Positions 16,808 to 25,851 of a stretch of DNA of 64,000 nt are shown here, piece by piece. The notes under the pieces were generated by a model that made no database searches, had not been told where the DNA came from, and worked only from the letters and a program-made list of their open reading frames with translations. The stretch is taken from the NCBI RefSeq assembly GCF_001613245.1, contig NZ_BDBZ01000035.1, positions 248,001-312,000 of the forward strand. The letters are read 5' to 3'. This DNA is from Nocardia speluncae NBRC 108251. Its GTDB lineage: Bacteria; Actinomycetota; Actinomycetes; Mycobacteriales; Mycobacteriaceae. Numbering within the stretch: position 1 is the stretch's first letter; each line of letters starts with the position of its first letter. The translations under genes and the position numbers were made by a program.

Positions 16808-17709
16808 CGCACGTCCGCCTGCAACAGCGCGGCCCGGCACGCATTGGTGACGCGCTGCATGAACGTCCCCGACATGACGTTCATCCCGGCACGTAGTGCC
16901 GCGGTCTGCAATGCGGAGACCCGGTTGTTCAGATCGAAGTAGCTGTTGCCGGGGGCAGTGAGCTCCCCGAAATCGAAGACGAACGGTTGCTGTTCGGATT
17001 CGTCGGTTTCGCCCCAGGTGGTGGTGTTGACGACGAGGGCGGGCGCGGCCTCGGCGAACCGTGCCTTCAGCCCGTCCGGGGCCACTGGTTCCGCGCCGAA
17101 TCCGGCCGCCCACGAGGCCAGGGCCGTGGCGTCGCGAGCGCTGCCGATCAGCTGTGCGCCCGGCCAGGCGCGCCGGCAGGCGAGGGCCACCGAATTCGAC
17201 GAACCGCCCGCGCCGAGCACCAGCACACTGGACGGCGTCCGGCCCCCCAGTACGGTCTCCATTGCTGCCTGAGCGGCCCAGCTGTTGGTGTTGACGCCTG
17301 TGGTGAGCTCGCCGCTGCGCAGCAGCGTGTCCACGACTCCGGTCCGCGCGGCGGATCCGGTGTGGGCGTGGATCAGGCCGGCGACCTCCTGCTTCCACGG
17401 ACTCAGCACCAGCGCCAGATCCCAGTTGCTGTCCGCGAGCAATGCGGCCGGATCGGGAAATACCACGCTGTCGGTGATTTCGATGTCGTGGGCGGTGAGC
17501 GCGTCCAGCAGCAGTGTCCCGTGCAGCGCTCGTGGTGCGGTGGTGCCGATACCGGCGATGACCGCGAGCGCGCCGCCGCAGGTACGAGTACCGCGGCCGG
17601 TGTCCGGCACGAGCGCGCGGACCTCGTTCAGGCAGTGCGTGACTGCGTTCCGTAGAGTGCCCGCGCCGTCGCCGCAGGTTTCGAGCAGCGATATCTGTGC
17701 CTCGGTCAC
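16804..17709 (-). CDS. Shikimate-dehydrogenase-like protein with altered active site
   Basis: A 301-residue relative of AroE. The NAD(P) motif LGAGGSSNS lies at residues 165-172. The substrate half retains the lysine of the AroE pair as SPWKQ (Lys106), but the partner aspartate of the NTD motif is Asn here (GVNTNSW, Asn142), and the usual NVT before the lysine is VLS. The late Gln of the family (TFMQR) is kept. Shikimate is therefore an unlikely substrate; a dehydrogenase acting on a ring-opened pathway intermediate fits the operon. GTG at 17709 follows GGGAGAAGGC. A longer frame opens at 17760 without such a site. Confidence 0.8.
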   Translation of the reverse strand: MTEAQISLLETCGDGAGTLRNAVTHCLNEVRALVPDTGRGTRTCGGALAVIAGIGTTAPRALHGTLLLDALTAHDIEITDSVVFPDPAALLADSNWDLALVLSPWKQEVAGLIHAHTGSAARTGVVDTLLRSGELTTGVNTNSWAAQAAMETVLGGRTPSSVLVLGAGGSSNSVALACRRAWPGAQLIGSARDATALASWAAGFGAEPVAPDGLKARFAEAAPALVVNTTTWGETDESEQQPFVFDFGELTAPGNSYFDLNNRVSALQTAALRAGMNVMSGTFMQRVTNACRAALLQADVR

Positions 17710-17756
17710 GCCTTCTCCCTCGTGGTGGTGTTCACGGGTTGCCACATCCGTTCTGA

Positions 17757-19130
17757 TCACACTGCGGCGGAAGAGATTTCGCGGACCGGGCGGACCTGCC
17801 GGCCGCCCGGCCCGCCGATGATCTCACCCTTCTCGTAGACGAGTTGTCCGCGCAGGTAGGTCGCAACCACCGATCCGGTGAGCGATCGGCCGTGGTACGG
17901 GGTGACATTGTGTTTGGAATGCAAGGCGGCAGCGTCGAGGGTGGTCTGTGCGGTGGGGTCCACCAGGACGAAATCGGCGTCGTACCCGGGAGTGAGCTGT
18001 CCCTTGCCGGATATGGACCAGCGCTGGGCGGGCCGGTAGGCGCACAGGCGCACAATGTCTTCGACCGTCAGTGTGCCTTCGGCCGCGGCCGTGAGCAGCA
18101 GCGGCAGCATCGTCTCGACACCGATGAACCCGCCGTAGGCCTTCCAGACATCGGGTTCGCCCTGTTCTTCGGCGGTATGCGGAGCGTGGTCGGTGGCGAT
18201 GATATCGACATCACCGCGGGCGATCCCGTTCCACAGTGCCGCCACATCGGCGGCGGGCCGGATCGGTGGATTGAGTTTCACCAGGTTGCCATGAATGTCG
18301 TAGGCGGAATCGTCGAGGAACAGATGCGCGATCAGGGTTTCCACGCTGACCTGGTGGCCCTCGGCGCGCAGGGCCATCACCCGGCGCAGGCCCGCGGCCG
18401 TCGACAGATGGTGGATATGGAGTTTCGTACCGGACTCGGTGGCCATGGTGATGATCCGGGTCACCGCCTCGACCTCCACGAAGGCGGGCCGTCCTTCCAG
18501 GTGAGCCCGCGGATCGGTGCGCCCGCAGGCGCGTAGCCGGTCCCCGAACATCCGCAGCAGATGATCGTTCTCGGCGTGCACACCGACCACCAGGCCGGCC
18601 GCGGCGGCCGCTTCGAGTCCGCGGAAGATGGCGGCGTCGTTCGGGCAGCGGTTGTCGCCGGTGGTCTGGCCCATGAAGAGTTTGAAACCCAGCGCGCCGA
18701 GTTCGGCCATACCGGCGATCTCGCCGTCGTTGTCGTGGTCGATCATGCCGTAGAGCCCGAAATCGACATATGCCTTGGAGCTGACCAGGTCCAGCTTCTG
18801 CCGGTACCGTTCGGCCGTCGCCACCGGAGGTGACGTATTGGGCATATCGGCCACGGTGGTCACCCCACCGGCGGCCGCCGCCCGGGTACCGCTGGCGAAA
18901 TCCTCTTTCTCGGTCATCCCGGGTTCGCGGAGATGGACGTGCATATCGACCAGGCCGGGCAGGACCAGCAGTCCGGTCGCGTCGACCGTGGGCACCCCGT
19001 CGGTGGCGAGCCCGTCACCGACGGCGAGCACCTTGCCGTCGCGGACCGCGATGTCCTGTTCGCGGCGGCCGTCGTGCGAGACCACCGTGGCGCCGGTGAC
19101 CACGAGATCCGGGAGGAGAGGTACAGGCAT
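17757..19130 (-). CDS. Allantoinase/dihydroorotase-type cyclic amidohydrolase
   Basis: A 457-residue binuclear-metal amidohydrolase. Ligands are visible as HVHLREPG, the carboxylated-lysine segment GFKLFMG, HAEND, KLHIHHLS and ATDHAPH. The pattern TEKEDFASGTRAAAAGGVTT fits the allantoinase/dihydroorotase branch better than D-hydantoinase, but the ring substrate cannot be fixed from sequence. ATG at 19130 is chosen for the family-like start and AAAGG upstream; a TTG 30 bases earlier is possible. It follows the binding-protein gene by 26 bases. It probably opens an imported cyclic ureide or hydantoin. Confidence 0.88.
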   Translation of the reverse strand: MPVPLLPDLVVTGATVVSHDGRREQDIAVRDGKVLAVGDGLATDGVPTVDATGLLVLPGLVDMHVHLREPGMTEKEDFASGTRAAAAGGVTTVADMPNTSPPVATAERYRQKLDLVSSKAYVDFGLYGMIDHDNDGEIAGMAELGALGFKLFMGQTTGDNRCPNDAAIFRGLEAAAAAGLVVGVHAENDHLLRMFGDRLRACGRTDPRAHLEGRPAFVEVEAVTRIITMATESGTKLHIHHLSTAAGLRRVMALRAEGHQVSVETLIAHLFLDDSAYDIHGNLVKLNPPIRPAADVAALWNGIARGDVDIIATDHAPHTAEEQGEPDVWKAYGGFIGVETMLPLLLTAAAEGTLTVEDIVRLCAYRPAQRWSISGKGQLTPGYDADFVLVDPTAQTTLDAAALHSKHNVTPYHGRSLTGSVVATYLRGQLVYEKGEIIGGPGGRQVRPVREISSAAV

Positions 19131-19156
19131 GGGTACTGGCCTTTCGTAGGTAGAGA

Positions 19157-20206
19157 TCAAGCGAGGGCGAGATCGGGGTTCTCGGCGTAAATCTCGTGGA
19201 TCGGACCGAGGTCGAACAGATCGTCCACGGTGAGTCGCAATCCGCCCGCCGAGATCGACGCGATATTCGCCACCGCATCGGCATCGGAGATCGAGACGAT
19301 CTGCTGGCGCGGATCGCCGTTGCGGATCAGTTCGTTGCCCGCCAGACAGCAGTCGTAGGTGGCGGCCCGGTCGAGTTCGAGAGTTCGGCCGTAATCGTCG
19401 ACGGTGATGTCGGTGGCGAGGCGCGGGTCGGCCAGTACCTGCTGCCAGCCGCGGATCTCCGCGGTCAGGAACGCTTTCACCTTGTCACGCTGGTTGTCGA
19501 GATTGTCCTGAGTGGTGATATAGGTCTGCCCCACCAGGGGGAAGCCCATATCGGTCAACAGCACCGTATGGATGTCGAAACCCTTGTGCCGCAAGTCGAC
19601 CGGCTGACTGTTGACGAATCCGAGGTAGCCGTCGATTTCGCCCGCCGTCATTCCGATCGGGTCGCCCTGGACCGGGACGGTGTTGACGCGGGACTGGTCC
19701 AGGCCCAGCGCGGCCATGAAGGTCCGCCAGACCGGTTCGCTCGACGAGGCGCAGCCGATGGTTTTGCCGTACAGGTCCTCCGGACCGTTGATCGGGTTCG
19801 CGGCCATGGACATGAGGCAGCCCGCATACCGCTGATACACCGCACCGATGATCTTCAGCGGTGCCCCCTGACCGACCGCCGAGCCGACGATCGGCACCTG
19901 CGAGACGCCGGCGAAGGTGCGGGTGAGCACATCGGATTCGATGGGTGGCGCGGTGGGGCCACCGGCCACCAGATCCACACCGGAGAACCCGGCCTCGCGG
20001 TAGTAGCCGTTGCGGTCGGCGAAATAGCTGCCCGCGAACTGAGTGTTCTTCATCCAGGCGAGTCGCTGAGAGGCGATACCGAAGCCGTCGCCGGTGGCCG
20101 AGGTTCCCGAGACACAGGCGGTGAGCGCGGCCGAACCGGCGACCGCCAGACCACCCACCGCAAGGCTGCGGGTCAGGAACTTCCGGCGGTCGAATTGTGC
20201 AGACAT
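19157..20206 (-). CDS. ABC importer binding lipoprotein (NMT1/THI5-like)
   Basis: A 349-residue extracellular solute-binding protein. The N-terminus carries a twin-arginine-like DRRKFLTRS, a hydrophobic stretch and a lipobox ALTAC, so it is probably lipid-anchored. The mature part has the fold signature of the SsuA/THI5 group, including LYGKTIGCASSSE and a mid-protein PVWRTFM. Such proteins bind pyrimidines, sulfonates or other small rings. ATG at 20206 follows CGGAG. It is downstream of both permeases and the ATPase, and upstream of the catabolic enzymes, in one operon. Confidence 0.9.
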   Translation of the reverse strand: MSAQFDRRKFLTRSLAVGGLAVAGSAALTACVSGTSATGDGFGIASQRLAWMKNTQFAGSYFADRNGYYREAGFSGVDLVAGGPTAPPIESDVLTRTFAGVSQVPIVGSAVGQGAPLKIIGAVYQRYAGCLMSMAANPINGPEDLYGKTIGCASSSEPVWRTFMAALGLDQSRVNTVPVQGDPIGMTAGEIDGYLGFVNSQPVDLRHKGFDIHTVLLTDMGFPLVGQTYITTQDNLDNQRDKVKAFLTAEIRGWQQVLADPRLATDITVDDYGRTLELDRAATYDCCLAGNELIRNGDPRQQIVSISDADAVANIASISAGGLRLTVDDLFDLGPIHEIYAENPDLALA

Positions 20207-20238
20207 GTGTGCTCCGAGATCTTCGAGGGGTGGAGAGG

Positions 20239-21048
20239 TCAGCGAGGTGCGGTCATCCGGGCCGTGACGAGATCTTCGACGACGGCGACCACGTGATAGA
20301 TGAGGACGCAGACGACGGTGAGCACCACCACCGAGGCCCACAGCCGGTCGAATCGGAATTCGTTGGCGGCCCGCAGCATCTGGCCGCCCAGGCCCTCGCC
20401 GGTGGCCAGCCATTCGGAAAGCAGGGCGCCCACAACCGAAGTGGTCACCGCGACCCGGGCGGCCGCGAACCAGGTCGGCACGGCGTGCGGGAGCGAAACT
20501 TTGATGAAGGTGGTGAGAGTGGAGGCGCCGAACGCGGTGATCATGTCGATATCGGTCCGCGGGGCCGAGCGGATGCCGTGCAACATGGTGAGCAGCGCGG
20601 GGACCACGACGATGGATGCGCCGATCACGGCGGTGGCCGGGCCACCCCGCCCGAAGATCAGTACCAGGATGGGCGCGACGGTCACCATCGGGATCGCGTG
20701 TATCGCGGTGATCGTCGGGGTGAACATGGCTTCGGCGGTCCGGGAGAAATAGAACAACAGGGAGATCGCGGCGGCCAGGGCGAGGCCGAGCACATATCCG
20801 TAGGCGGCGTCGGTGAGTGTGCGAAGCAGGTCCGTGACGATCGCCGAACGGTGGGCACCCGCCTCTGGCGCGGTGATCAGATACGTCCAGACGTCGGCGG
20901 GTGATTTCGCCACGAAGGGGCTGACGTTCACGGTGCGCAGGAACAAGGTCCAGACCAGCACGATGGCGAGCACCGCGCCGGCGAGCGTTACCAGCGTCCG
21001 GGCTGTGCTGCGCGCCAGTGGATTGCCCTTGGACGGGGCAGTGGTCAT
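20239..21048 (-). CDS. ABC importer permease (first of two)
   Basis: A 269-residue inner-membrane permease of the SsuC/TauC type with about six hydrophobic helices. The coupling-helix motif EAA---G appears as DMITAFGASTLTTFIKVSLPHAVP. ATG at 21048 overlaps the stop of the second permease (ATGA). Having two different permeases with one ATPase suggests a heterodimeric membrane part. Confidence 0.9.
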   Translation of the reverse strand: MTTAPSKGNPLARSTARTLVTLAGAVLAIVLVWTLFLRTVNVSPFVAKSPADVWTYLITAPEAGAHRSAIVTDLLRTLTDAAYGYVLGLALAAAISLLFYFSRTAEAMFTPTITAIHAIPMVTVAPILVLIFGRGGPATAVIGASIVVVPALLTMLHGIRSAPRTDIDMITAFGASTLTTFIKVSLPHAVPTWFAAARVAVTTSVVGALLSEWLATGEGLGGQMLRAANEFRFDRLWASVVVLTVVCVLIYHVVAVVEDLVTARMTAPR

Positions 21049-21806
21049 GAGCGGGCCTCCGTGGTTGTCTCCGCGGCCCACGGTGTGGCGTACCGGCCGA
21101 CGGCCGCGACCAGTAGGAACGATCCCGCGGCCAGTGCGCTGCACACCAGGGTGATACCCCAGGTGCGGACGACGTCGCTGGATTGCTGGGCGACGACCAG
21201 AGCCGCGCCGAGGCCGCGTTCCTGACCCATGAATTCGCCGATGACGGTGCCCAGCAGGGCGGCCGGGACGGCGATCTTCAAGGCGGTGAGGATATCGGGC
21301 AGCGCGTACAGTAACTGCACCTTGCGCAGTACGAGATAGCGGCCGCCGCCGTATGCGCGCACCAGGTCCTCGCTCACCGGATCGGCGTGCCGGAGCCCGT
21401 TGAGTGTCCCCACCAGGGTGGTGAAGAAGACCGAGACCGCGGCCATGATCGCCGAGGTCACCGGGCCGTTGAAACAGGCTGCCAGAATGGGCGCGATGGC
21501 GATCAGTGGTACGCAGGCCGACGCTATTCCCACCTGGAGTACCAGCTTCTCGATGGCCGGAACCGTGAGAACGATTGCGGCGCAACAGAGTGCGGCAAGA
21601 TTTCCCCAGAAGAACCCGGCGGCGGCCGAGGTGAGTGTGACGGGTACATGCAGGGTGTAGAAGGCCGCGCCGTCGGAGATCAGGCCCGTGACTATTTCCG
21701 CGGGCGGGGCGATGGCGGGCCCGAGGACTCCGGTGGCGCCGATGAGCTGCCAGGCGGCGAGGACTGTGGCAGATCCGGCGAGGGCGAGGTATCTGCGCTG
21801 ATTCAC
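21045..21806 (-). CDS. ABC importer permease (second of two)
   Basis: A 253-residue permease with about six hydrophobic helices. The coupling segment reads DLVRAYGGGRYLVLRKVQLLYALP. GTG at 21806 overlaps the stop of the ATPase gene (GTGA), and its own stop overlaps the next permease start, so ATPase and both permeases are translationally coupled. Confidence 0.9.
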   Translation of the reverse strand: MNQRRYLALAGSATVLAAWQLIGATGVLGPAIAPPAEIVTGLISDGAAFYTLHVPVTLTSAAAGFFWGNLAALCCAAIVLTVPAIEKLVLQVGIASACVPLIAIAPILAACFNGPVTSAIMAAVSVFFTTLVGTLNGLRHADPVSEDLVRAYGGGRYLVLRKVQLLYALPDILTALKIAVPAALLGTVIGEFMGQERGLGAALVVAQQSSDVVRTWGITLVCSALAAGSFLLVAAVGRYATPWAAETTTEARS

Positions 21807-22615
21807 GACTTCGCCCCCGCGGGAACGGGTTCGGGAGCGGAAGCGCCGGTACCGAACAACAGTGCGGACAGCAGGTCGACGTATTCGTGGAAGGCGCTGG
21901 TTCGCATCAGTTCCGGCGTGCGTGGGCGGGGGAGGTCGATATCGACCACTTTGCGCACCCGTCCGGGCCGCGGGGTCATCACGACCACGGTGTCGGACAG
22001 GAACACCGCTTCGGCGATGCCATGGGTCACCATCAGCGTCGTCGCGGGGCGTTCGGTCCAGATGCGCAGTAGTTCGACATTCAGGTTCTGCCGGGTCATA
22101 TCGTCGAGCGCGCCGAACGGTTCGTCGAGCAGTAGTACCCGCGGCTTTACCACCAGGGCGCGGGCGATCGCCACCCGCTGGCGCATTCCGCCGGACAGCT
22201 GGGCCGGGCGCGCGTTCTCGAATCCGGTGAGGCCCACCAGCTCGATCAGCTCCGTGATGGTGTCGTCGTCGACGGGTCTCTTCGAGACTTCCAGCGGGAG
22301 ACGGATATTGGCGCGCACCGAACGCCACGGGAGCAGGGCCGCTTCCTGGAACGCGATCCCCAGATGGTCGTGCCGGCGCAGTTCCCGGGGTGTCTCACCG
22401 TGCACCAGGGCCACCCCCTCGGTCTGCGGTTCCAGCCCGGCCAGGATCCGCAGCACGGTGCTCTTACCGCATCCGGAAGGCCCGAGGAGGGTGACGAACT
22501 CGCCCTCGGCGGACCGGATATCCACCCCGTCGAGGGCTGTCACCTCCCGTCGCCGCGTTGTGAACTTCTTTGTGAGACCGCCGATATGGATTCCGGGCGC
22601 GGTAGGCGAGACCAT
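21803..22615 (-). CDS. ABC importer ATP-binding protein (SsuB/TauB type)
   Basis: A 270-residue ATPase, first gene of the operon. It carries Walker A GPSGCGKST, signature LSGGMRQRVAIARAL, Walker B VLLLDEPFGALD and the switch histidine in VTHGIAEAV, so it should be active. The frame begins with ATG at 22615 about 25 bases downstream of the palindrome at 22641-22668. It energises the two downstream permeases. A role in importing a nitrogen-containing ring is inferred from the enzymes that follow. Confidence 0.92.
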   Translation of the reverse strand: MVSPTAPGIHIGGLTKKFTTRRREVTALDGVDIRSAEGEFVTLLGPSGCGKSTVLRILAGLEPQTEGVALVHGETPRELRRHDHLGIAFQEAALLPWRSVRANIRLPLEVSKRPVDDDTITELIELVGLTGFENARPAQLSGGMRQRVAIARALVVKPRVLLLDEPFGALDDMTRQNLNVELLRIWTERPATTLMVTHGIAEAVFLSDTVVVMTPRPGRVRKVVDIDLPRPRTPELMRTSAFHEYVDLLSALLFGTGASAPEPVPAGAKS

Positions 22616-22640
22616 GCGTTCTCCTCGTGTGGTACCTCCC

Positions 22641-22668
22641 AGCTTGTATCCGAGTTCGGATCCAAGCT
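22641..22668. promoter_or_regulatory. Operator candidate before the ureide-type operon
   Basis: A 28-base imperfect palindrome: arms AGCTTGTATCCGA and TCGGATCCAAGCT match at 12 of 13 positions around a 2-base centre. A further CTCGTATCC follows at 22667. It ends 25 bases before the first gene and is the best candidate site for the operon's GntR protein. Confidence 0.55.
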
Positions 22669-22803
22669 CGTATCCAGAAGCTACGAGCCGGAGATTTCGT
22701 ACCGATGAATCGGCGGCACGAACGTATTACGTTCTCCTCACCGCCGATCGGCCGGACACCGATCCGGCGCCGCGCAGAGAACGCGACCTGCGGCCGCGTG
22801 CGC

Positions 22804-24162
22804 CTATCCTCGCCGTACCCTCAGGAAATCGCGCGCCGCCTGCTCATGGTCGACGATCCGCGCCGGATAGCCGTCGATTCCATCCGTATGCCATCGCCAT
22901 GGCTGGTGGATATCGCGGCCCCGCAGGTGGGCGAGTTCCGGTATCCAGCGGCGCACGTAGGCGCCGCTGGGGTCGTAACGCTCGGCCTGCCGGATCGGGT
23001 TGAGCACCCGGTTCGGCCGGGTATCGGCGCCGGTGCCGGCCACCCACTGCCAGTTGAGCTGATTGTTTGCCATATCGCCGTCGGCCAGCAATGCCAGGAA
23101 ATGTTTCGCGCCTCGCCGCCAGTCCAGATACAGCGTTTTCGTCAGAAAGCTCGCGGTGATCATCCGGGCCCGGTTGTGCATCCAGCCCTGTGCGGCGAGC
23201 TGCCGCATACCCGCGTCCACAATCGGATAACCGGTCTGTCCGGCCCGCCACGCCGTCAGCGATGCCGTGTCCTCGTGCCAGCGATCATTGCGGTTCCGGT
23301 AGTCGCTGTGGGTGAGCTCGGGGCGCGCCGCGAGCATCTGATGGTGGAAATCCCGCCAGGCCAGTTGTCGCACGAATGCGGCGGCGCCCGGCGCCGAGGG
23401 GTCGCTGCGATGCACCAGTTCGGTGGCCGACAAACAGCCGAAGTGCAGATACGGCGAAAACCGTGAGGTCGCAACGCTCGCGAGATCGTCGTGGCGATCG
23501 GCGTAGGCGCCGATATGCGCGCCGAACCAGTCGCGCACGAGGTGGCGCCCCGCGGATTCGCCGCCCGGCGCCACCTCCGGCGAGGGAGAGCCGGCGCCGA
23601 GATCGGTCGCGGCGGGTATCGGCTCGGATCCGGCGCCGTGCGGTAACCGGATACCTTTCGGTACCGGCAGCGGCGCGCGCACCGGCAGCCGGCTCCAGCG
23701 ACGGTGATAGGGCGTGAAGACCGCGAAATGATCACTGCCGCCGCTGGGGGTGAGCCGGCCCGGTGCGGCCACGGTGATGCTGCCCGCGTGCACATGCAAC
23801 CGGCAATCCGACTCTGCCAGCTGTGTACGCAACCGGTCTTCGCGGCGACGACTGTAGGCGCTGACATCTTCGGCGATATGGACTTCGTCGACCGAGTACT
23901 GCCGGACCAATCGGCACACTTCACCCACCGTATCGCCGTGGCGCACGATCAGTTGTCCACCGGCCCGGCGCAGTCCCTCGTCCAGGTCGGCCAGCGCGGT
24001 CGCCAGGAAATCGGCCTTGTTCGGATTCAGATAGTCTGTGGCGCAAATAGTTTCGTCCACAACGAACACCGGCAGTACCTCGGCATTCTGCACGGCGGCA
24101 GCGAGGGCCGGGTTGTCGTGGACACGAAGATCGCGCGTGAACAATGCCATCGTCACGGTCAT
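22804..24162 (-). CDS. phr: Deoxyribodipyrimidine photolyase (class I CPD type)
   Basis: A 452-residue FAD photolyase that repairs UV cyclobutane dimers with blue light. The N-terminal antenna domain starts ALFTRDLRVHDNPAL. The C-terminal FAD and DNA-binding part shows RFSPYLHFGCLS, GYPIVDAGMRQL, W.HNRARMI (here GWMHNRARMI), and QWVAGTGADTRP..N (NRVLNPIRQ). Length is typical. ATG at 24162 begins right at the antenna fold, 72 bases after an SDR/DUF2867 gene on the same strand, a pairing also seen in other actinobacteria and consistent with a light or UV response group. Confidence 0.93.
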   Translation of the reverse strand: MTVTMALFTRDLRVHDNPALAAAVQNAEVLPVFVVDETICATDYLNPNKADFLATALADLDEGLRRAGGQLIVRHGDTVGEVCRLVRQYSVDEVHIAEDVSAYSRRREDRLRTQLAESDCRLHVHAGSITVAAPGRLTPSGGSDHFAVFTPYHRRWSRLPVRAPLPVPKGIRLPHGAGSEPIPAATDLGAGSPSPEVAPGGESAGRHLVRDWFGAHIGAYADRHDDLASVATSRFSPYLHFGCLSATELVHRSDPSAPGAAAFVRQLAWRDFHHQMLAARPELTHSDYRNRNDRWHEDTASLTAWRAGQTGYPIVDAGMRQLAAQGWMHNRARMITASFLTKTLYLDWRRGAKHFLALLADGDMANNQLNWQWVAGTGADTRPNRVLNPIRQAERYDPSGAYVRRWIPELAHLRGRDIHQPWRWHTDGIDGYPARIVDHEQAARDFLRVRRG

Positions 24163-24234
24163 GAGCCACCGTCCCTGTTATGGTCCGCTTCTCGCGGCGC
24201 GAGAGGTCGGGCGATACGTGATCCGGTCGGACGT

Positions 24235-25731
24235 CTATTTGTGCGGTGGCCCGGGATCCTCGGTCGTTGTCGCCGGTGCCCGGTGTTCGGCGGTGCCGGT
24301 GATATTGCGGGCCATGCCCCCGAAGACGATATCGTGAAACGGCGTGATGGCCTTCCAATAGAGATGCCCGGCCAGGCCGCGCGGCTGGAAGACCGCACGC
24401 TGGTGGTAGCGGGCGCCGCCGCCGGGTTCCGGTTCGACGCCGAGTTCCAGCCAGGCGAGCCCCGGTACCTTCATTTCGGCGCGTAGCCGCAGGATCCGGG
24501 GGCGGTCGATCAGTTCGACTCGCCACCAGTCGAGGGCTTCACCGGTGTGGAGTCGAAGAGGGTTCTTGCGGCCACGGCGTAGCCCGACGCCGCCGCCGAG
24601 ACGATCGATCCAGCCGCGCAGCGACCACGCCAGCGGGAACGAATACCAGCCGTTCTCCCCGCCGATGGCCTCGACGACCGACCACAGGGTGGCCGGGTCG
24701 GCGTCGGTGCGCTGTTCCCGGATGTCCTGATAGAGCGAGCCACCGGACCAGTCCGGGTCGCTGGGGAGCGGGTCGGCGGGGGCGCCCGCGATATCGGCAT
24801 CCGACCACCGCGTCGGTACCTGGGCATTGCGGATCCGTGCCAGCGCGAGTTCGACCGCGCGCTCGTAGGGGGTTGTCCCGCCTTCGGGGTCGGGAATATG
24901 GTCGGAGATATCGTGTTCGTGGCAGACCATTTCGTGCACGAGTGATTCGATCAGCGGGATCGCCAGCGCACGCGGAACCGGGGTGACCACGTTGACCCAC
25001 TGGGCCGAGAGCCACGGTGTGAGGACCGGAATCGGGAGCACCACCCGCCGGGGCAGGCCGGCCACCGCCGCGTATCTCCGCATCATCGTGAGATACGTCA
25101 GGACATCGGGCCCGCCGATATCGAAGGCACGGTTGACATCGGCGGGTAGTCCGGCCGCCTGCACCAGGTAGTAGAGAACATCGCGGACGGCGATGGGCTG
25201 GATCCGATTGTGTACCCAGCGCGGGGTGACCATCGCGGGCAGGCGTTCGGAGAGGTAGCGCAACATCTCGAAGCTGGCCGAGCCGGAGCCGATGATGACC
25301 GCGGCACGCAGTTCCACAGTGGGCACGCCCGACTCCCGGAAAATTGTCCCCACTTCGGCGCGGGAGGCGATATGCCGCGACAACGGGACCCGGTCCGCGA
25401 CGATGCCACCGAGATAGACGATGCGCTCGACCCCGGCCGCCTGCGCCGCGGCCGCGACCGTCCGCGCAGCGTGCTGGTCGATATCGGTGAAATCGTGCTG
25501 GGTCAGCGAGTGGACCAGGTAATAGACAACCTCCTGGCCGGCGACTGCCTCCCGGACATCCGCGTCGGCGGTGACATCGCCGCGCAGCACCTCGACCCGG
25601 TCCCGCCACGGAACCTCGGCCAGCTTCGCCGGGGTACGCGCCACGACCCGGACCCGATGCCCGGCCTGCACCAGTTCGGGCACCAACCGTCCACCGATAT
25701 AGCCGGTAGCTCCGAAAACCACACACCGCAT
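24235..25731 (-). CDS. NAD(P)-binding SDR protein with C-terminal DUF2867
   Basis: A 498-residue two-domain protein. Residues 1-290 form an atypical SDR/NmrA-like Rossmann domain with VVFGATGYIGGRL at the start and the segments YYLVHSL and IVYLGGI. Residues 330-480 fit DUF2867, a START-like domain, with GWYSFPLAWSLRGWID and LDWWRVE. No function is established. ATG at 25731 starts directly on the first strand. The gene lies upstream of the photolyase and probably shares its transcript, so a role in light or UV stress is a guess from context only. Confidence 0.85.
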   Translation of the reverse strand: MRCVVFGATGYIGGRLVPELVQAGHRVRVVARTPAKLAEVPWRDRVEVLRGDVTADADVREAVAGQEVVYYLVHSLTQHDFTDIDQHAARTVAAAAQAAGVERIVYLGGIVADRVPLSRHIASRAEVGTIFRESGVPTVELRAAVIIGSGSASFEMLRYLSERLPAMVTPRWVHNRIQPIAVRDVLYYLVQAAGLPADVNRAFDIGGPDVLTYLTMMRRYAAVAGLPRRVVLPIPVLTPWLSAQWVNVVTPVPRALAIPLIESLVHEMVCHEHDISDHIPDPEGGTTPYERAVELALARIRNAQVPTRWSDADIAGAPADPLPSDPDWSGGSLYQDIREQRTDADPATLWSVVEAIGGENGWYSFPLAWSLRGWIDRLGGGVGLRRGRKNPLRLHTGEALDWWRVELIDRPRILRLRAEMKVPGLAWLELGVEPEPGGGARYHQRAVFQPRGLAGHLYWKAITPFHDIVFGGMARNITGTAEHRAPATTTEDPGPPHK

Positions 25732-25851
25732 ATCCGATCCCCGTTCTTCCGTGGCGAAGCACTGTCCGGACGTGGAAATTCACATGTTGTCGCGACCACT
25801 GTCCGGCCGGGTACCCAGTGACGGTCACTTGATACGTGAGCTCCGGTGCTC

